A DNA stretch of 64,000 nt from Bradyrhizobium sp. ISRA430 (lineage in GTDB: Bacteria; Pseudomonadota; Alphaproteobacteria; Rhizobiales; Xanthobacteraceae). Below the pieces are notes generated by a model that was given only the letters and a program-made list of their open reading frames with translations, made no database searches and was not told where the DNA came from. This document shows positions 52,556 through 61,675 of this stretch, piece by piece. Positions within the stretch are counted from its first letter, which is position 1; every line of letters begins with the position of its first letter. Location: NCBI RefSeq assembly GCF_029909975.1, contig NZ_CP094516.1, positions 7,790,501-7,854,500 on the forward strand, in the 5' to 3' direction. The translations under genes and the position numbers were made by a program.

Positions 52556-54364
52556 ATGGGCATGATGCCGTCCTTCAATTTGAAGGAGGCGCTGTCGACG
52601 CCGGCTGCGGATGATCCCGTCGGCGCGAGCCTCCGCGCGAGCGCGCGACGAATGGTGGGCATCGCCGGCTTCAGCGGCGTCGTCAACGTCCTGATGCTGT
52701 CGGGCTCGCTGTACATGCTGCAGGTCTACGACCGGGTGATTCCGAGCCGCAACCTCGCGACCCTGCTCGGCCTGTCGCTGATGGTATTGTTCGCTTATCT
52801 GGTCCAGGGTTATTTCGAGGCTTTGCGCTCGCGCATGCTGTGCCGGGTGGCGACGCTGTTCGACGTCGGCCTGCAGGAGTCCATTCACACAGCGCTCGCC
52901 ACGCTGCCGCTCCGCGGCGCAAGCCCGATGCTGCTGCAGCAGCCTTTGCGTGATCTCGATCAGGTCCGCGGATTCATGTCGGGAATGGGACCGACAGCGT
53001 TTCTGGACATGCCTTGGATTCCGATCTTCCTGATCGGACTGTTCCTGTTCCATCCCGCGATCGGCTTGACGGCGGTGGTGGGAATGATCGCGATCATCGC
53101 GATGACCCTTCTGACGGAACGGCTCTCGCGCGGTGCGACCAAGATCGCAATGGACCTGAGCGCTCGCCGGCAGGTGCTGGCCGACGCCACGCAACGCAAT
53201 GCGGAGGTCATCCAGGCGCTCGGCATGACCGATCGATTCACGGCGCGCTGGTCGCAGACCAACGAGCGGTATCTGCGCGAGAACATCCGGGCCACCGACA
53301 TCTATGCCAATCTCGGATCGGGCGCGAAGCTCCTGCGCTACGTGCTGCAATCAGGCATGCTGGGGATCGGCGCCTATCTCGTGGTGATGGACAAAGCCTC
53401 CGGCGGCATCATGATCGCCTCGTCGATCATGATGGGACGCGCGCTGGCGCCGGTCGAGCTTGCGCTCGGCACCTGGAAGCAACTGCTTGGCGCGCGCCAG
53501 AGCATCGTCCGGCTGCGTGACATCTGCAAGGTGACGGCAAGGCCGCCGGCTCCGCCGGTCGCGCTGCCGCGTCCCCGTCGCGAGCTCGTGGTGGAGAATC
53601 TCTCCGTCGCGGCGCCGGGCATGAACAAGCCCATCGTCTCCAATATCTCGTTCTCGCTGAAGGCCGGGATGGGGCTGGCGCTGCTCGGCGCCAGTGCGTC
53701 CGGCAAGACCTCGCTGTCGAAAGCGCTGGTCGGAATCTGGCCGGCTGCGCAGGGCGTCGTGCGGCTCGACGGAGCGGCGATCGACCAATGGGGCAGCGCG
53801 GAGCTCGGCCGCCACATCGGCTACCTGCCGCAGGACGTGTCGCTGCTCGATGGCACGGTGGCCGAGAACATCTGCCGGTTCGACGAGAAGGCGACGTCGG
53901 AGGCGATCCTGAAGGCCGCGCGGATTGCCGGCGTGCACGACATGATCCTGCGCCTGCCGCAGGGATACGCGACGCGCATCGGTCAGGGCGGCATGTCGCT
54001 GTCCGCAGGCCAGCGCCAGCGGATCGGCCTTGCGCGCGCGGTCTACGGCGACCCGTTCCTGATCGTGCTCGATGAGCCCAATGCGAACCTCGACACCGAC
54101 GGCGAGAATTCGCTGGGTGGTGCCATTCACACACTGCGTCGCAACGGCAGCATCGTGATCGTCATATCGCATCGTCCAAGCGCCCTTGCCGTGCTGGACA
54201 TGGCGATGGTGCTGTTTGAAGGGAAGACGATCGCGTTCGGGACGTGCGAGGAGATCTTTGCACGGATCGAGGCGGGAGCGGGCAAGCCAGGTGCCGCGAT
54301 CCATCCGGCTGCAGCACGGACCGTCCGCGCGATGCGTCGCGCCGCGATTACCGAGAACGCCTGA
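52556..54364 (+). CDS. Type I secretion ABC transporter (PrtD-type permease/ATPase)
   Basis: A 602-residue fused permease/ATPase. The N-terminal membrane domain (about residues 35-300) includes GSLYMLQVYDRVIPSRNLATLLGLS and FLDMPWIPIFLIGLFLFHP, typical of the PrtD/LapB-like subgroup without a C39 peptidase domain. The ATPase has Walker A LLGASASGKTSLSKAL near residue 378, Q-loop GYLPQDVSLLDGTV, signature SLSAGQRQRIGLARAV and Walker B FLIVLDEPNANLD. It should energise one-step export of unfolded substrate from cytoplasm to outside with the adaptor encoded next and a TolC encoded elsewhere. In-frame Met codons at 52562 and 52565 are possible starts. Confidence 0.92.
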   Translation: MGMMPSFNLKEALSTPAADDPVGASLRASARRMVGIAGFSGVVNVLMLSGSLYMLQVYDRVIPSRNLATLLGLSLMVLFAYLVQGYFEALRSRMLCRVATLFDVGLQESIHTALATLPLRGASPMLLQQPLRDLDQVRGFMSGMGPTAFLDMPWIPIFLIGLFLFHPAIGLTAVVGMIAIIAMTLLTERLSRGATKIAMDLSARRQVLADATQRNAEVIQALGMTDRFTARWSQTNERYLRENIRATDIYANLGSGAKLLRYVLQSGMLGIGAYLVVMDKASGGIMIASSIMMGRALAPVELALGTWKQLLGARQSIVRLRDICKVTARPPAPPVALPRPRRELVVENLSVAAPGMNKPIVSNISFSLKAGMGLALLGASASGKTSLSKALVGIWPAAQGVVRLDGAAIDQWGSAELGRHIGYLPQDVSLLDGTVAENICRFDEKATSEAILKAARIAGVHDMILRLPQGYATRIGQGGMSLSAGQRQRIGLARAVYGDPFLIVLDEPNANLDTDGENSLGGAIHTLRRNGSIVIVISHRPSALAVLDMAMVLFEGKTIAFGTCEEIFARIEAGAGKPGAAIHPAAARTVRAMRRAAITENA

Positions 54365-54366
54365 TC

Positions 54367-56235
54367 ATGCCGCCGACAGTCACAACAGGACAATCCGAAG
54401 AAACCGCCCCGCGTGAGACCCGCGCGCCAAATCCGGATTCACACGGACCGCAGGGCGCCGCCCTGGTTCTCGAGCTGCAGCGTCTGAGCCGTGCCTTTGA
54501 CGACAAGATCCGCCAGCATCGCGCTGGTTCGCACGGACCGCGGCCGCCGTCCGATGCATCAGTGCGATCCTCCGATCCCCAGCCGGGCAAGAGGAAACGC
54601 AGGAGAAGGAGCAGGTTGGGGCGCGTCATCGACTTCTGTCTGGTCCAGTTCGGATTGAAGTCCCCGGCCGCCGAGGAAGGCATCGCGCGGGATGAGATTC
54701 CGATTGCGCCGCATCAAGCAGGCCACAGCCTGGTCTCTCATCATGCGTTGGCGATGGATCTGACGAAACCCGCGCCCGCGATCGGGATTCCGCAACTGAA
54801 GCTTTCACCTTCGCTCACTCCGGCGAAGACCGTCGAGCGCCTGCTGCGCGTTGGTGGCACGAGCCTAGTCGCGGGAGCGTCATTCCTGCTCGGCCGCAAT
54901 CGTCATGACGGCGCGATTGATGCCGCCGATGCCAGCCTGGTGGTGCGTGCCGGCCGGTCGTATGAGAACGAGCTGCGGACCGGCCTTCGGGTTCTGCTCA
55001 TCGTCGCCATCCTCGGCGGCGGCTGGCTTGCGCTGGCTCCGCTCGCCGGCGCCGTCGTGGTGCCCGGCAATCTCGTCGTGCAATCCAACGTCAAATCGAT
55101 TCAGCATCCGACCGGCGGCGTGGTTGCGGAAATCAAGGTCGCAGACGGCGCGCGGGTCGCAGCAGGCGATCTCTTGCTGCGGCTTGACGCCACCCAGGTG
55201 CAGGCCAGCCTTCAGATCGTCAACAAGCAGCTCGACGAGGCCCGCGCGCGGATTGCGCGGCTGATCGCCGAGCGCGATGGCCTCGCTCAGGTTGAATTTC
55301 CCGCCGTATTGACGGCGCGCGCGGGTGACGCTGATGTCCGCGGCCTGCTGAACTCGGAGACCTCCTTGTTCAAGGCCCGGTCGGAGGGGCGCGCGAGCCA
55401 GAAGAATCTCTTGCAGAGCAAGATCGCCCAGCTCAGCCAGGAAGCCTCGGGGCTGGAGGCCCAGGTCGCTTCCAAGGTAAAGCAGCTCGATCTGATCGCC
55501 GGCGAGCTCACGGGCGTGCAGGATCTCTACGACAAGCGCCTGGTGCCGCTGGCGCGCCTGACGACGTTGCAGCGCGAGACTGCCCGGATCGAAGGCGAGC
55601 GCGGGCAATTGATATCCTCGATCGCTGAGACAAAGTCGAAGGTCGATGAGAATCAGCTCCAGATCGCCAGGCTCGATCAGGACTTCCGCACCGACGTGGT
55701 CAAAGAGCTTGGCGAGACGCAGGGCAAGGAAGCCGAACTCATCCAGCGCGGCGTCTCCGCCCAGGATCAACTCGACCGCATCGAGCTGCGCGCGCCGACG
55801 TCGGGCACGATCCACCAGCTTTCCGTCCATACGATCGGCGGCGTGATCCGTCCCGGCGACGTCATCATGCAGCTCGTCCCCGACGCGGACGATCTGCTTG
55901 TCGAAGCGAAGCTGCAACCGCATGACATCGACCAGGTCCGCCCAGGGCAGCAGGCGTTCGTCCGCTTTTCAGCCTTCAACCAGCGGACCACGCCGCAGCT
56001 CGCCGGCACGGTGTCGCTGATATCGGCCGACATCAGCCACGACTCTCAGACCAATGCGTCCTATTACTCGGTCCGGGTCGTGCTGCCCGATGACGAGCGT
56101 CGCCGACTCGGCGGCCTGCAACTCGTCCCGGGCATGCCTGCCGAAGTCTTCATGCAGACCGGCAGCCGCACGATGATGAGCTATCTGCTCAAGCCCATCA
56201 CCGAGCAATTCAATCGGGCTTTCGTCGAGCGATAG
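54367..56235 (+). CDS. HlyD-type type I secretion adaptor with long N-terminal extension
   Basis: 622 residues from ATG 54367, 2 nt after the ABC gene stop. A single transmembrane segment lies at about 206-228 (LRVLLIVAILGGGWLALAPLAG). After it comes the periplasmic part: beta-barrel/lipoyl segment GNLVVQSNVKSIQHPTGGVVAEIKV, a long coiled coil (about 280-440) and a C-terminal IRPGDVIMQLVPDADDLLVEAKL domain. Family members are usually about 430-480 residues with a short cytoplasmic N-terminus. Here about 200 residues precede the membrane, basic and Pro-rich (GKRKRRRRSRLGR near 78-90), which is unusual. It bridges the ABC protein and an outer-membrane TolC. Confidence 0.9.
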   Translation: MPPTVTTGQSEETAPRETRAPNPDSHGPQGAALVLELQRLSRAFDDKIRQHRAGSHGPRPPSDASVRSSDPQPGKRKRRRRSRLGRVIDFCLVQFGLKSPAAEEGIARDEIPIAPHQAGHSLVSHHALAMDLTKPAPAIGIPQLKLSPSLTPAKTVERLLRVGGTSLVAGASFLLGRNRHDGAIDAADASLVVRAGRSYENELRTGLRVLLIVAILGGGWLALAPLAGAVVVPGNLVVQSNVKSIQHPTGGVVAEIKVADGARVAAGDLLLRLDATQVQASLQIVNKQLDEARARIARLIAERDGLAQVEFPAVLTARAGDADVRGLLNSETSLFKARSEGRASQKNLLQSKIAQLSQEASGLEAQVASKVKQLDLIAGELTGVQDLYDKRLVPLARLTTLQRETARIEGERGQLISSIAETKSKVDENQLQIARLDQDFRTDVVKELGETQGKEAELIQRGVSAQDQLDRIELRAPTSGTIHQLSVHTIGGVIRPGDVIMQLVPDADDLLVEAKLQPHDIDQVRPGQQAFVRFSAFNQRTTPQLAGTVSLISADISHDSQTNASYYSVRVVLPDDERRRLGGLQLVPGMPAEVFMQTGSRTMMSYLLKPITEQFNRAFVER

Positions 56236-56265
56236 CGGTTCCGGGATTTGGTCGCAGCGACGCGC

Positions 56266-56442
56266 TTAGATGGCGTCGCTGCTCTCCCGCGCTGCTTCTC
56301 CGTCCGGATCCCTGTCGCCATAGAGATAATCGCCGAGATAATAGATCCCGGTGAAGGCGACGAGCCCGAGCCCGGCCAGCACGAATTTGGTCCAATCGGA
56401 AAAATTGAACGCAATGGCGTCCTGAAGCAGATCAGCGAGCAT
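56266..56442 (-). CDS. Small single-pass membrane protein
   Basis: 58 residues from ATG 56442, with a GGGGA ribosome-binding site upstream. It starts MLADLLQDAIAFNFSDWTKFVLAGLG and has one transmembrane helix (VLAGLGLVAFTGIYYLGDYLYG), then an acidic tail. Longer upstream reading frames lack support. Function unknown; it is convergent with the HlyD gene. Confidence 0.6.
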   Translation of the reverse strand: MLADLLQDAIAFNFSDWTKFVLAGLGLVAFTGIYYLGDYLYGDRDPDGEAARESSDAI

Positions 56443-57153
56443 CAATTGTCCCCATCGATCCCCAGCAGCCCATAGGGATCTTAGATTGCGATATTGCGCA
56501 AGATCAACACGGAACTCAGTTGCGGGCTTCTTCCATTCCGAAGTTAACTTTTGTTGTTGCTTGTGAGCCTTATGAATGCCGGTCGGGCCTTGCCTGTTCG
56601 AGGCGCTCGCGTTCGGGACTTCGAATTCGAAAAAGAAGCGCTGCCGGGCTCGAAATACGCGTCCCGGCAGCGTTCTGTTCTCTAACTGGGCGCTGAAATC
56701 CCAGTTGGTTTCGATTGTGCAGTGGTCATGCCACAGGCTTGTGACAAGATTTCGAGCACGCCGAATGCAGATCGGTCCCAATTCCATTGGTTGAGGGAAG
56801 GCCCCACCGGGGCTGGCGTTGGCAGGGCCTCCACCCCAAGCACGAGGCCGCAAATAGTCCCTCCTGCGACCCCGTCCCAAGATGACACTCTGCGCATGAT
56901 TGCGCGATCTTGTCTGAACGATTGTCACGACAAAATCCTGACTGAGATCAGATTAGGCCACTCGGGATTCAAAAAAGTGGGACGCCCGGATCGGCAATTG
57001 CAGTCCATTGCCATTTTCTCCCGGATTCATTTTTCCGAATAGTGTCCGGAAGTGCACATTCGCCGCGGCAGGACAACGAATTCAAGAAGGTGGTGCGTAG
57101 GAACGAACGTTGTGGTGGTGGATTGGCACCCGTATCAGCCAGGAGTTATCGAT
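56443..57153. other. 711-bp gap without a convincing gene
   Basis: Non-coding DNA between the small membrane gene (minus) and the small secreted gene (plus). Short ORFs inside (for example 56576-56794 + and 56722-57042 +) have no domain, signal or start support. The divergent arrangement means promoters for both small genes should lie here. Confidence 0.5.
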
Positions 57154-57378
57154 ATGAAGGTTGCAAAAATCGCCTTAGCCGCCGCATTCATTTTCGGATC
57201 AATCGCTGCAGCGTCGGCGCAAGGCGCGGGCGATGGTGGGGGGGCTGGGTCTGGAGGCGGCGGAAATTCTCCGGCCGCGGCAAGCGGCCAGGGCGCATCG
57301 AGCAGCCCGAGGTCGGCGAACCCGGGCGCCACGAGGAATGATCCGAAAATGAGGAGTGGTTCGAGGGCGAGGCGCTGA
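57154..57378 (+). CDS. Small secreted Gly/Ser-rich protein
   Basis: 74 residues from ATG 57154 with CAGGAG upstream. Signal peptide MKVAKIALAAAFIFGSIAAASA-QG is followed by a Gly-rich stretch and a basic, disordered tail (RNDPKMRSGSRARR). No domain. Similar short proteins are common in this genus. It is convergent with the SIS-domain gene. Confidence 0.7.
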   Translation: MKVAKIALAAAFIFGSIAAASAQGAGDGGGAGSGGGGNSPAAASGQGASSSPRSANPGATRNDPKMRSGSRARR

Positions 57379-57455
57379 TCCGCTAACGGTTTGCTGCGTT
57401 CTGGCGAGGTCGGTTTTGTACCACTTTCGGCCGTCAGCCAGCGTTTCGTCGGCTG

Positions 57456-58469
57456 TCAAAACGTCTCGGTAATCTTGCTCAGGCGTGGCGGACGATCCGG
57501 GTCAAATCCGCAGGCGCGTGCCGTCTGCTCGATCATCCGATAGGCAGGAACGAGCATCGTGATCGGGTCGGTGGAGGGGTCATCCTCGGTGAGCCAGGGC
57601 AGCGAGCCATGTGGCCCGCCGCAGAGATGCAGCGCGATCTTTTGCTCGCGCAATTCTTCTGCCAGCGCGTCCACCGTAGACGCCGTCTCATCCATGAGGC
57701 GCATCATGACAACCGGCGTGCGCGACGATAGCGCGGCGCGCGGCCCATGCTGTAGCTCGGCAGCGCTCAGGCCAATGGAAGGCAGGCGCAGGATTTCCGA
57801 AAGCTTGAGTGCGATTTCCCGCGCCGAGCCCAGACCCAGGCCCCGCGCCGCCACAAATACGGCCGACGCCTTGGCGAGATCACCGGCAATCTCGGACCAG
57901 TCGAGCGCCAGCGCGCGCTGCAGACGCTCGGGGAGCCTGTCGAGGGCCGATCGCAGCGCATGATCTTCCGCCAGCTCGGCAACAAGTCCTGCACCGGCGG
58001 CCATCGAGCCGATCACGGTCTTGGTCGCCGCGACCGAGTGCTCTTGGCCGGCTTCGATCGGAACGACGAACTCCGCTTCATCAGCCACCGGCGACGAGGT
58101 TGCGTTGACGATGGCGATGGTGCGGGCGCCCGCGGCGCGCGCAGACCGGGTCGCCGCGACGAGATCCGGGCTGCGCCCGGATTGCGAGATCACGATGAAC
58201 AGCGCATGGCGCAGCATCAGGGGCGTGCGAAACGCCGTGATCACTGAAGGAGCGCTCGCCGACACGGGGAGGCGCAGCCGCGTCTCGACAAGGTATCTCA
58301 AGAAAACCCCGGCATGCCCGGAGCTTCCCCGGCCGCACACGACGCACAAGGGAGCGGAGCCAATCCCAATTCGCTGAGCGATGTCACGCGTGGCGGGGCG
58401 GCTGCGAACAATGTTGGCGACAACATCCGCGCTTTCGCCGATTTCGCTCGCCATCGCAGATGTCGTCAC
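57456..58469 (-). CDS. SIS-domain sugar-phosphate isomerase/deaminase (AgaS/GlmS-like)
   Basis: 337 residues with two SIS domains: CVVCGRGSSGHAGVFLRYLVETRL with VISQSGRSPDLVAATRSARAAGARTIAIVN, and a second with FVAARGLGLGSAREIALKLSEILRL and AAELQHGPRAAL. It has no glutaminase domain, so it is not GlmS itself. Such proteins deaminate or isomerise amino-sugar 6-phosphates (GlcN6P to Fru6P, or galactosamine 6-P in the AgaS case). It is the last gene of a three-gene minus-strand operon with a sugar kinase and MurQ; its ATG overlaps the MurQ stop by 4 nt. Confidence 0.88.
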   Translation of the reverse strand: MTTSAMASEIGESADVVANIVRSRPATRDIAQRIGIGSAPLCVVCGRGSSGHAGVFLRYLVETRLRLPVSASAPSVITAFRTPLMLRHALFIVISQSGRSPDLVAATRSARAAGARTIAIVNATSSPVADEAEFVVPIEAGQEHSVAATKTVIGSMAAGAGLVAELAEDHALRSALDRLPERLQRALALDWSEIAGDLAKASAVFVAARGLGLGSAREIALKLSEILRLPSIGLSAAELQHGPRAALSSRTPVVMMRLMDETASTVDALAEELREQKIALHLCGGPHGSLPWLTEDDPSTDPITMLVPAYRMIEQTARACGFDPDRPPRLSKITETF

Positions 58470-59467
58470 GGCTCGACCGCTCCCCCTCGATTGCGCGCCG
58501 CTCCCTTTGGATGCCGGTCACGATGCAGGTCACGAGTCCTGGCGAGCTCGGCAAACACGCGCCGAAGGTTGCCGTCACAGCTTTTCAGCACCGCCTTGGC
58601 ATCAACCCCGTCGACACCCAACGCCAGAAGGACTGCCGTCTTGATGTCTCCCTCGGCCTGCTCAAGCGAGCTCGCGGCATGCGACGGGTCACAGTGCGCG
58701 ATTTGCGCGACCATGGCCTCGGCGCGCCGCTTCAGCTTGGCATTGGTCGGCTGCATGTTCACCATCATGCCGCGATACACCCGGCCAAAGCGCAGCATGA
58801 TCCCTGAGGAGATCAGGTTGAGCACGACCTTCTGTGCGGTGCCCGCCTTCATCCGGGTGGAGCCGGCGATCAGCTCGCGACCGGTCTCGATCAGGATCGG
58901 AAACTTTGCCGATGCCAGCAGTGCGGTGCCGGGATTGTTGGCGACACCGATCGTCACTGCACCGAAGGCGCCTGCGCGCTGCAGCGCCGCGACCGTGAAT
59001 GGCGTTGTCCCGCTGGCGGCTACCGCAATCACCACGTCGTGCTGTGTGAGCCGCGCGGCGTTGATCTGCGTGACCGCATCATCGACATCGTCCTCCGCGC
59101 CTTCGATGCTGCTGACGAACGCGCTGTCGCCGCCGGCGACGATGAAGCGGACGCGCTCCTTGGGCCAGGCGAAGGTCGGCGTCAGCTCGGCGCCGTCCTG
59201 GACCGCCACGCGGCCCGAGGTGCCGGCGCCGACATACACAATGCGTCCGCGGTCGCCCAGCGCCGCCTTGGCCGCTTCGGTCGCCGCCGTGATCGCGGGA
59301 AGGGCATGGCCGATCGCGGCGACTGCCGCAAGCTGGCCCTCCCACATGGCTTCCATCGCTGAGTTGAGCGACCATGCATCAAGATCGGCAAAGCGGGGAT
59401 CGACTTCTTCGGTGGCCATATAGTTGATCCATGCGCCCTCAACCGGGGAACTTTGAAACCTGTTCAT
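58466..59467 (-). CDS. murQ: N-acetylmuramic acid 6-phosphate etherase
   Basis: 333 residues from ATG 59467, overlapping the kinase gene by 29 nt; ATG 59419 (MATEEVDPRFADLD) is an alternative matching the usual MurQ N-terminus. The SIS-type core shows RIVYVGAGTSGRVAVQDGAELTPTF, the catalytic Glu region SIEGAEDDVDDAV, and the MurQ hallmark ELIAGSTRMKAGTAQKVVLNLIS near residue 225. It splits MurNAc-6-phosphate into GlcNAc-6-phosphate and D-lactate. With the BadF-type kinase, SIS protein and divergent NagA it forms a peptidoglycan or amino-sugar recycling cluster. Confidence 0.93.
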   Translation of the reverse strand: MNRFQSSPVEGAWINYMATEEVDPRFADLDAWSLNSAMEAMWEGQLAAVAAIGHALPAITAATEAAKAALGDRGRIVYVGAGTSGRVAVQDGAELTPTFAWPKERVRFIVAGGDSAFVSSIEGAEDDVDDAVTQINAARLTQHDVVIAVAASGTTPFTVAALQRAGAFGAVTIGVANNPGTALLASAKFPILIETGRELIAGSTRMKAGTAQKVVLNLISSGIMLRFGRVYRGMMVNMQPTNAKLKRRAEAMVAQIAHCDPSHAASSLEQAEGDIKTAVLLALGVDGVDAKAVLKSCDGNLRRVFAELARTRDLHRDRHPKGAARNRGGAVEP

Positions 59468-60374
59468 GGTCGGTTTCTCGCTCAGTGTCTCTCTTGGGCA
59501 GTTCAAGCCGGCCTCGCGCCACAAGTAAGGCACCGGCCGTCGCATCGGCGTCAGGACGCCTCAAGCGGACGCGCAGATCGGGCGTCAGCCACGGCGTAAT
59601 GGCATCCGCGAGTCCGCCCACGAGCGAGAGCCGGTCAATTCCTCTCGCCAGGAACAAGTCGAGCAGATCGCCAATGGCATCGGCGGCGCGTTCGACAATG
59701 CGACGGCCGACTGGATCGCCCTGGTTGGCGTGCCGCATCACGATCGGCGCGAACGCGGCGTAGTCCGTGGCCTTGGCTTCTTCAGACCAGGCCACGGCCT
59801 GATAAGGATCATGATCGAATGCGCCCAGCACCTCCGAAAGCAATGGGGTCAGCTCGCCGCGGCGATCCGCGGCGCGCAGCGCCAGTCGGACGACCTGCAG
59901 GCCGATGTCGGCGCCGCTGCCTTCGTCCGATACGGGAAAGCCGTAACCGGCAAGACGGATTTCGCGGCCGTCGATCAGGCCGACACCCACCGAGCCGGTG
60001 CCGGCGACCACGATGGCCCCGTCCGCCCCACTATGGGCGCCGAGACAGGCCGCCAGGCCGTCGCTGATGAAGATGACGGACGCAAAGGGATGCGCGATCG
60101 CGTTGAGCGCCGCTGCCGCGCCTCGGCGACCGAGACCGGCAAGGCCAATTCCGACGTGCATCCGCACGAAGTCCTCGCGCATCAGTCCGGCCTGTGCGGC
60201 TGCTGCTTCAGTGGCCTCCATGATGGACCGCCAGGCCTTCTCGATGCCAATACGCGTCGTGGCGGGCCCTGAACTCGCTTCGCCGAGTACCCTGCCGTTT
60301 CCGTCCTCGATCCGGGCGCGGCAGCGGGTTCCGCCGCCATCAATGCCGAGATACGTGGTATCTTTCATCGCCAT
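59439..60374 (-). CDS. BadF-type N-acetylglucosamine/N-acetylmuramic acid kinase
   Basis: 311 residues from ATG 60374 (ATG 60368 is equally possible). The ASKHA phosphate-1 motif YLGIDGGGTRCRARI is at the N-terminus, AIVVAGTGSVGVGLI is phosphate-2, and RLAGYGFPVSDEGSGADIGLQVVRLALRA and RLSLVGGLAD (adenosine motif) follow. It belongs to the BadF/BadG/BcrA/BcrD ATPase family, which includes GlcNAc kinase and the dual GlcNAc/MurNAc kinase MurK. Being overlapped with murQ makes a MurK-like role likely: phosphorylating imported GlcNAc or MurNAc. It is divergent from nagA with a 116-bp shared promoter region. Confidence 0.88.
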   Translation of the reverse strand: MAMKDTTYLGIDGGGTRCRARIEDGNGRVLGEASSGPATTRIGIEKAWRSIMEATEAAAAQAGLMREDFVRMHVGIGLAGLGRRGAAAALNAIAHPFASVIFISDGLAACLGAHSGADGAIVVAGTGSVGVGLIDGREIRLAGYGFPVSDEGSGADIGLQVVRLALRAADRRGELTPLLSEVLGAFDHDPYQAVAWSEEAKATDYAAFAPIVMRHANQGDPVGRRIVERAADAIGDLLDLFLARGIDRLSLVGGLADAITPWLTPDLRVRLRRPDADATAGALLVARGRLELPKRDTERETDHEQVSKFPG

Positions 60375-60490
60375 GGAAGTTAACGCGAGGGTTTCGCTCC
60401 GGGTCCTCCCCAAAGCCCTTGCTGTAGATATGAAGTCTTGGACGGGACACGCCTCACGAGTCCGTGACCGCCATTCTCGGATCAATACTG

Positions 60491-61675
60491 ATGGGCCACG
60501 CCAGCTCTTCCGTCTCGCTCTCGATTGCCGCGCAGCACATCTTTGATGGGGTCGACATGCGTGGGCCGGGCTCGGTCAGGATCTCGCAGGGGCGGATTGA
60601 AAGCATCATATTCGGCGAGCCGGAGGCGCACGCCTCAATCCGCCTTCCCCGGGATACGATCCTTGCACCCGGATTCATCGATATCCAGGTGAACGGAGGC
60701 GGGGGCGTTCTTCTCAACGACCAGCCGACGGAGGTTGGTGTTCAGCGCATCGTTGCGGCGCACCGCAAGCACGGAACCACGGGCTGCCTCCCGACCCTCA
60801 TCAGCGATCGCAGCGACGTCATCGAGCGGTTGGCTGTAGCCGCCCGCGCTTGTCCGACGATTCCCGGCGTACTCGGCTTTCATCTGGAGGGGCCGGCCCT
60901 CAACAGGTCTCGCAAGGGCATTCATCCGGAAGCCGAGATACGCGTGCCCAACGGCTACGATCTCGCCGCAATCAAGAGCTTTGGGGACTGCGGCCGCTCC
61001 ATCGTGACCTTGGCGCCGGAATGCGTGCCCGCGTCCATGATCGACGAATTGATCGGCGCCGGATTGCGTATCGCGGCCGGCCACAGCGATGCCACCGCAG
61101 CCGAAATCGGGCGGGCGGTCGATCGCGGTGTTTCGGGGGTGACCCATCTGTTCAATGCCATGTCGCAGCTATCCGCCCGCGAGCCGGGCTTGGTGGGCGC
61201 CGCGCTCGGGGATGACCGGCTGTTCGCAGGGATCATCTGCGATGGCATCCATGTCGACCCTGCCAGCTTGCGCGTTGCCTTCCGCTGCAAGGGGCGCGAT
61301 CGATTGATGCTGGTCACCGATGCCATGCCATTGGCGGGCACGAGTGAGCGGCACTTCATGCTGCAGGGAAGGCAGATCACCTTGCACGACAATCGCCTGA
61401 CCGGCCCGGACGGCACACTCGCGGGCGCTCACCTCACCATGATCGAGGCGGTGCGCAACGCTGTTGCGCTGATCGGAATCTCCCTTGTCGATGCTCTCAT
61501 CATGGCGTCTCGGACGCCCGCGGCATTTCTGGGCCTAGAGTCCGAGCTTGGACGGATCGTGCCCGGATACCGCGCGGATCTTGTCGCCTTCAATCCGAAC
61601 TTCGAAGTCGTCGGCACATGGATAGGCGGTCTCGGTTCGACGGGCGAAGCGAGCGAGACTTTTCACCGGGGTTAG
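60491..61675 (+). CDS. nagA: N-acetylglucosamine-6-phosphate deacetylase
   Basis: 394 residues from ATG 60491 (GTG 60464 is an alternative adding 9 residues). The metal-dependent amidohydrolase core shows LAPGFIDIQVNGGGGVLLND, GFHLEGPALNRSRKGIHP with the metal-binding Glu, AGHSDATAAEIGRAVDRG, THLFNAMSQLSAREPGLVGAAL and the catalytic Asp in LVTDAMPLAG. It removes acetate from GlcNAc-6-P, giving GlcN-6-P for the SIS-domain protein on the other strand. Its stop codon directly abuts the aspartokinase start. Confidence 0.93.
   Translation: MGHASSSVSLSIAAQHIFDGVDMRGPGSVRISQGRIESIIFGEPEAHASIRLPRDTILAPGFIDIQVNGGGGVLLNDQPTEVGVQRIVAAHRKHGTTGCLPTLISDRSDVIERLAVAARACPTIPGVLGFHLEGPALNRSRKGIHPEAEIRVPNGYDLAAIKSFGDCGRSIVTLAPECVPASMIDELIGAGLRIAAGHSDATAAEIGRAVDRGVSGVTHLFNAMSQLSAREPGLVGAALGDDRLFAGIICDGIHVDPASLRVAFRCKGRDRLMLVTDAMPLAGTSERHFMLQGRQITLHDNRLTGPDGTLAGAHLTMIEAVRNAVALIGISLVDALIMASRTPAAFLGLESELGRIVPGYRADLVAFNPNFEVVGTWIGGLGSTGEASETFHRG

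Noticed and set aside
56576..57042. Short plus-strand frames in the 56.4-57.1 kb gap
   Set aside because: No start signals, no domains and atypical composition; treated as non-coding.
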